Part shown: one piece after another, positions 60,605 to 64,000 of the stretch
How the letters are laid out: each line of letters starts with the position of its first letter
Position numbering within the stretch: the first letter of the stretch is position 1
Source: Moringa oleifera
Taxonomy: Eukaryota; Streptophyta; Magnoliopsida; Brassicales; Moringaceae
Assembly: GCA_021397835.1 (NCBI GenBank)
Contig: JAJFZO010000034.1
Coordinates: forward strand, 4,714,501 to 4,778,500
DNA length: 64,000 nt
Reading direction: 5' to 3'
Notes under the pieces: model-generated
Seen by the model: only the letters and a program-made list of their open reading frames with translations
Told to the model about the DNA's origin: nothing
Databases searched by the model: none
Program-made: the position numbers and the translations under genes

Positions 60605-63600
60605 TCAATGACTATCATCTACAGTGGAGTTGGCAAATATATACATTGCCATGTGATTTCTAATAACTGACATATCCTTGTCAGTGTATTTTAAATATTT
60701 CCTAAGTAGTAAATGTTCTATAATATACAGCATGTGAGGACCACAATTGCCACTGCAAAAAAAAAAATTAAGAATAAGGAAAGACATTCACCAGAAAATT
60801 TATAATAACACATACTGGAAAAAAGACTTACCTTCTTCGTTGCTGAGGGACCTTGTTCTTTGGCTCCAAAGTGCATGAAAGTGGAAGATCCGGCATTTTG
60901 GCATCTGATTTCCGAATGAAATATCCGCCACTCGCCATATAGCTAGTTAGCATCCATCTGAATGGATTTTGCTGCCGAATCCTCGCTTCAGTTGGTATCT
61001 CTTGACGGAATGAGTCATAGACACGCAACGAGAATTTCCTCAGATCAATGACGACTAGGAGCCAGTGAGATCCCCCAACGTGGCAAGGAACCATCAGCTA
61101 CATTAAATAATGTTTAAATATCATTGAGTACTCATAATATGGAAAAAAAGTATAAGTATATAAATCATTACTAATGAAGATAACTAACCTTATTTACAGT
61201 GTCCCAAGCAGGACAATCCCTTGAAAATTTGCCTCGCACACGGTCTAAAAAATCTTCTTCCCATTTATGCGCTTCAAAGTTCGAGTGTGCCGGAGGACAA
61301 TCAGCATCTGGATCATTCTGATAATCGTTGTAAATGTAATAAAATGCTGTCTGTAAATTTGAACAATAAAACAAAGTCAACAAATAAATTGAATAGAAAA
61401 TCAGATAAATAGTCTTAATGATCAAGGGACTTACATATAGCCAAGGATCACAGATGCAGATATCTTGTGCATATTGCTCAGGTAGCTCCTTCTGCCTTCT
61501 CCGCAATATGTGCAAATATGCATCAATGTGCTGGTGGAGACATTAGAAAAGTGATATTATCAGTACTATGAATATACGAAATCAAGGTACGAATTCTAAA
61601 TTTAGTTACGATAATATGAAACATGTTACGATACTGTGAATCATGTTACGATAACGTGAAACATGTTACGAAATAAAGTTACGAATTATAATTTTAGTTA
61701 CGATAATATGAAACATGTTACGATACTATGAAATATGTTACGATAATGTGAAACATGTTACGAAATAAAGTTACGAATTATAATTTTAGTTACGATAATA
61801 TGAAACATGTTACGATACTATGAAACATGTTACGATACTGTGAATCATGTTACGAAACAAAAGCACGACATTTAAGCAAGGAATAATAATGTAGTGCAAA
61901 AAATTGAAAACTTACAGAGTCATCGATCCACTCATCATTGTCAATTAGGGCTTTGAACCAGTCCACGCTCACAGAATGGCCAATGCCTATGTTGCGGCTG
62001 AAGGAAATAAAAAGAAACTGTGAGAAAAGAATTCAAAAAAATTAAATTAAAAAAATTAGTATGCACCACATATGCTATGCAATACTTACTATGACTGGCC
62101 CTTCATGAAGTCGTTGAATGCAGCGATGATCTTATCTGATATTTGCAACTTCGCGCTGACCATGTGAGTGGACTTGGCTTTCTTATGCCCAGTATGAAGC
62201 TCAACATATGGACTGCACAGTTGTCTTGACCGTTTACGAGTCCTGACAACCGGCATCACATTGTCGGTGGCCTCAACTGGGACAAAGGCCAAGTCCCTCG
62301 CTGCCGTCCTCTTGGGTGACTCTGCAGATGGCAATTCTTTATCTACCACAGCAGGAGCCCCGAAGTTGTCACTGCATGGGAATGCAGTGACAACTTCTTC
62401 CATTGGCCCTGCAGTGGCTTCTGTTTCGTCGCATTGCCCTGCAGGAGCCAAGCCCTCTTGGGCTGAGTCTGCCATACCACCCTAAAAAAAACAAACAATG
62501 TACTGAATTAGAAAGTCATATTAAATACATACATTTAATAATGTTCTAAAGAAAGAAAAATATCATTAGTAATACACGAAACAAAAAATACAGTTGAAAT
62601 AGATTAGAGAACTACCTCATTGGGAATTGGATTTGACATAGGTGGAGACGGGTCTCGGTCACCAAATCCATATCCTTGTAGAGATAATTGGATGGATTTC
62701 AGGATCGCCATTTGCTCCTGATGGCGTCTTTCGTTGTCTGAGTCCATACGATTTACCTTCGCCTCGAGAAGTTCCAATTTCGACTCCATAGCTACGAGAC
62801 GACGGTAAACATCTGGATCCCGTTCAACCCTTTCAGCGCCAGGTGCCTCCCGCTCAACATCCCTTTCCCTCAGGTCCGGCTCTGACTCGTCGACAATTCG
62901 TTCTTCCTCAGTAGGGATCCTCTCCCTTACCTTCAAAGTTTTGCGCAAAGAAGAAGACGAATTTGTAGCCCTGATCCGAATGGGAGACTCTACCATTTCG
63001 TCATCCCGAATCGATGGTTGGCCGGGCACAACACTGTCTTCAACCCCAACATAGTATGGGGCTTGACGCTCGGCAGTAGTTGGCTTCAAATTAAGCTTAG
63101 CCCCCATCTGAAAATACAAATAAAGTTACGAAATTAAGAATGAATATACGAAAATGAAACGTTAAGGCACAACATAAAAATTAGAGAAAGAGGGCACGAA
63201 ATTGAAAAAGTAAGGCACGAAATGGCTGAATGAAGGCACAAAGTAGAGAAAGAAGGTACGAAATTTAGAAGGAAGGCACGAAGTATAGAAAGAAGGTACG
63301 AAATTTAGAAGGAAGGCACGATGTAGATAAAGAAGGTACGAAATTTAGAAGGAAGGAGCGAAGTATAGAAAGAAGGTACGAAGTTTAGAATGAAGGCACG
63401 AAGTATAGAAAGAAGGTACGAAATTTAGAATGAAGGCACGAAGTAGAGAAAGAAGGTACGAAATTTATAAGTAAGGCACGAAGTAGAGAAAGAAGGTCCG
63501 AAATTACTTACACTGTTTGTGAAGATTTTCTTGCAATCTCCATTATGGGGCCTGCGATGGAACCTCCATCGGCAAATTCTTGGCAATGGCAAGTCGGATC

Positions 63601-64000
63601 CTGACAACCTCATGCCATGCATGTTGGTAGCAGGAATCACTTCAAATGCAAAAACCTGTGAAAAAAATGAAAATGAAGTTATAATTGATTAATATAAAAT
63701 TCAATGAAACTTTAAAAAAATAAAATAAAAAATTTCAAACAAAATCCTTACGTGTAATGCCCACACGAAGCCGTAAGCATTATAGCTCACCCCATCAGCA
63801 TCCCTGATTCGATTTGCAACTGCCTTCTTGAAATGCAATATGGAGTTGCAGTAGACCCAGGTGCCCCATGGAAAGCGATTGAACGCCTCTAAATTGTCTA
63901 CTAAATGAAACTGCCATGTAGGGACCTGCTGCCGCTCGTCGTGGCCTTTGATGAACCCGTTCAGCAGATACAACAACCCCAGCTTTAGTTTATCGTCTTC
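60605..64000 (-). CDS. MULE-borne Ulp1/C48-like cysteine protease with DUF1985-like region, 5' end outside window
   Basis: Nine visible exons in gene order: 64000-63752, 63655-63512, 63107-62616, 62481-62090, 61997-61916, 61530-61435, 61350-61189, 61097-60832, 60752-60605. They join in frame into at least 676 residues with no stop. The first two encode a DUF1985-like region (LYLLNGFIKG, DNLEAFNRFPWG, YGFVWALH then VFAFEVIPATN). Exon 3 holds a charged, probable coiled coil (RLVAMESKLELLEAKVNRM), and exon 4 a linker with RKRSR. The last five form the Ulp1 protease: SVDWFKALIDNDEWIDD, DPWLY, catalytic His in GGSHWLL (codon 61067-61065), Asp in RVYDSF (61016-61014) and Cys in GNCGPH (60745-60743). 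The catalytic residues are all present. Ulp proteases remove SUMO-type modifiers; a role in transposition is unproven. Confidence 0.85.
61590..61865 (-). repeat. GTTACGA minisatellite in a protease-gene intron
   Basis: About fourteen GTTACGA copies are arranged mainly as GTTACGATAATATGAAACAT units of about 20 bp, within a higher-order period of about 92 bp. On the minus (gene) strand the motif reads TCGTAAC, the same sense-oriented motif as in the transposase half. Confidence 0.9.
63170..63505 (-). repeat. Minisatellite of about 40 bp period in a protease-gene intron
   Basis: Alternating GAAGGTACGAAATTTAGAA and GGAAGGCACGAAGTATAGAA units recur about seven times between the exons at 63107 and 63512. 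On the gene strand they contain TTCGTACC and TTCGTGCC, variants of the motif seen elsewhere in the element. Confidence 0.9.

Larger units (their letters stand above)
56170..64000. mobile_element. MULE DNA transposon carrying transposase and Ulp1-like protease genes; right end outside window
   Basis: A MuDR-type transposase gene (+) and a Ulp1/C48-protease gene (-) converge within at least 7.8 kb, with repeated TTCGTRMC-type minisatellites in their introns and spacer. This is the organisation of Ulp1-containing MULEs (Kaonashi/KI-MULE type), which often lack long terminal inverted repeats. The left boundary is estimated from the change in sequence character upstream of CYP97B. The protease gene continues beyond the right edge, so the other end and target-site duplication cannot be seen. 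Confidence 0.75.

Noticed and set aside
1..64000. CRISPR arrays, operons, ribosome-binding sites, phage genes
   Set aside because: All recognisable genes are intron-bearing plant genes or transposons; the tandem repeats lack the regular repeat-spacer pattern of CRISPR.

Overview
The window is plant nuclear DNA, almost certainly from a eudicot. It has AT-rich intergenic DNA, GT-AG introns of up to about 5 kb, CT-rich leaders and plant-only gene families (DHHC S-acyltransferase of the plant PAT type, FAR1/FHY3 factors, plastid CYP97 P450, MULE and LINE transposons). The species cannot be fixed from the sequence alone. No RNA gene, CRISPR array or prokaryotic feature was seen. Gene models were spliced by hand; every coding junction reported keeps frame unless stated.

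Layout. 1-2825 (-): 5' end of a DHHC protein S-acyltransferase gene that leaves the window on the left. 2826-11.6 kb: AT-rich DNA holding a decayed LINE (about 6.42-10.65 kb) and a diverged 210-bp direct repeat. 11.6-21.1 kb (+): FHY3-type transcription factor, 847 aa, with a long leader intron and a MITE in one intron. 21.1-27.9 kb: a decayed tandem array with a period near 230 bp, itself apparently duplicated with its flank, plus a 426-bp hAT-like MITE. 27.9-34.2 kb (+): FAR1, 828 aa. 36.8-41.3 kb (+): FRS2-like factor, about 848 aa. 42.4-56.0 kb (-): 14-exon CYP97B cytochrome P450, 588 aa, with a LINE relic and a recent 140-bp duplication in its introns. From about 56.2 kb to the right edge: a MULE DNA transposon with a MuDR-type transposase (+) and, facing it, an intact-looking Ulp1/C48 protease gene with a DUF1985-like N-terminal region (-). 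It is laced with minisatellites built on a TTCGTRMC motif.

How the parts relate. FHY3, FAR1 and the FRS2-like protein are domesticated MULE transposases that act as light-signalling transcription factors. Here all three sit head-to-tail in one cluster and share an exon plan, including a run of small phase-0 exons that each encode one copy of a DGYYGxQQxMxGL-type repeat. An exact copy of the published FHY3/FAR1-binding site lies at the FAR1 promoter beside an ACGTG element, and its core lies at the FHY3 promoter, which suggests auto- or cross-regulation. From memory, PAT, FAR1 and CYP97B are also neighbours in Arabidopsis (At4g15080, At4g15090, At4g15110), so the cluster looks like an ancestral arrangement. 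The MULE at the right is a mobile relative of the domesticated family and lies head-to-head with CYP97B.
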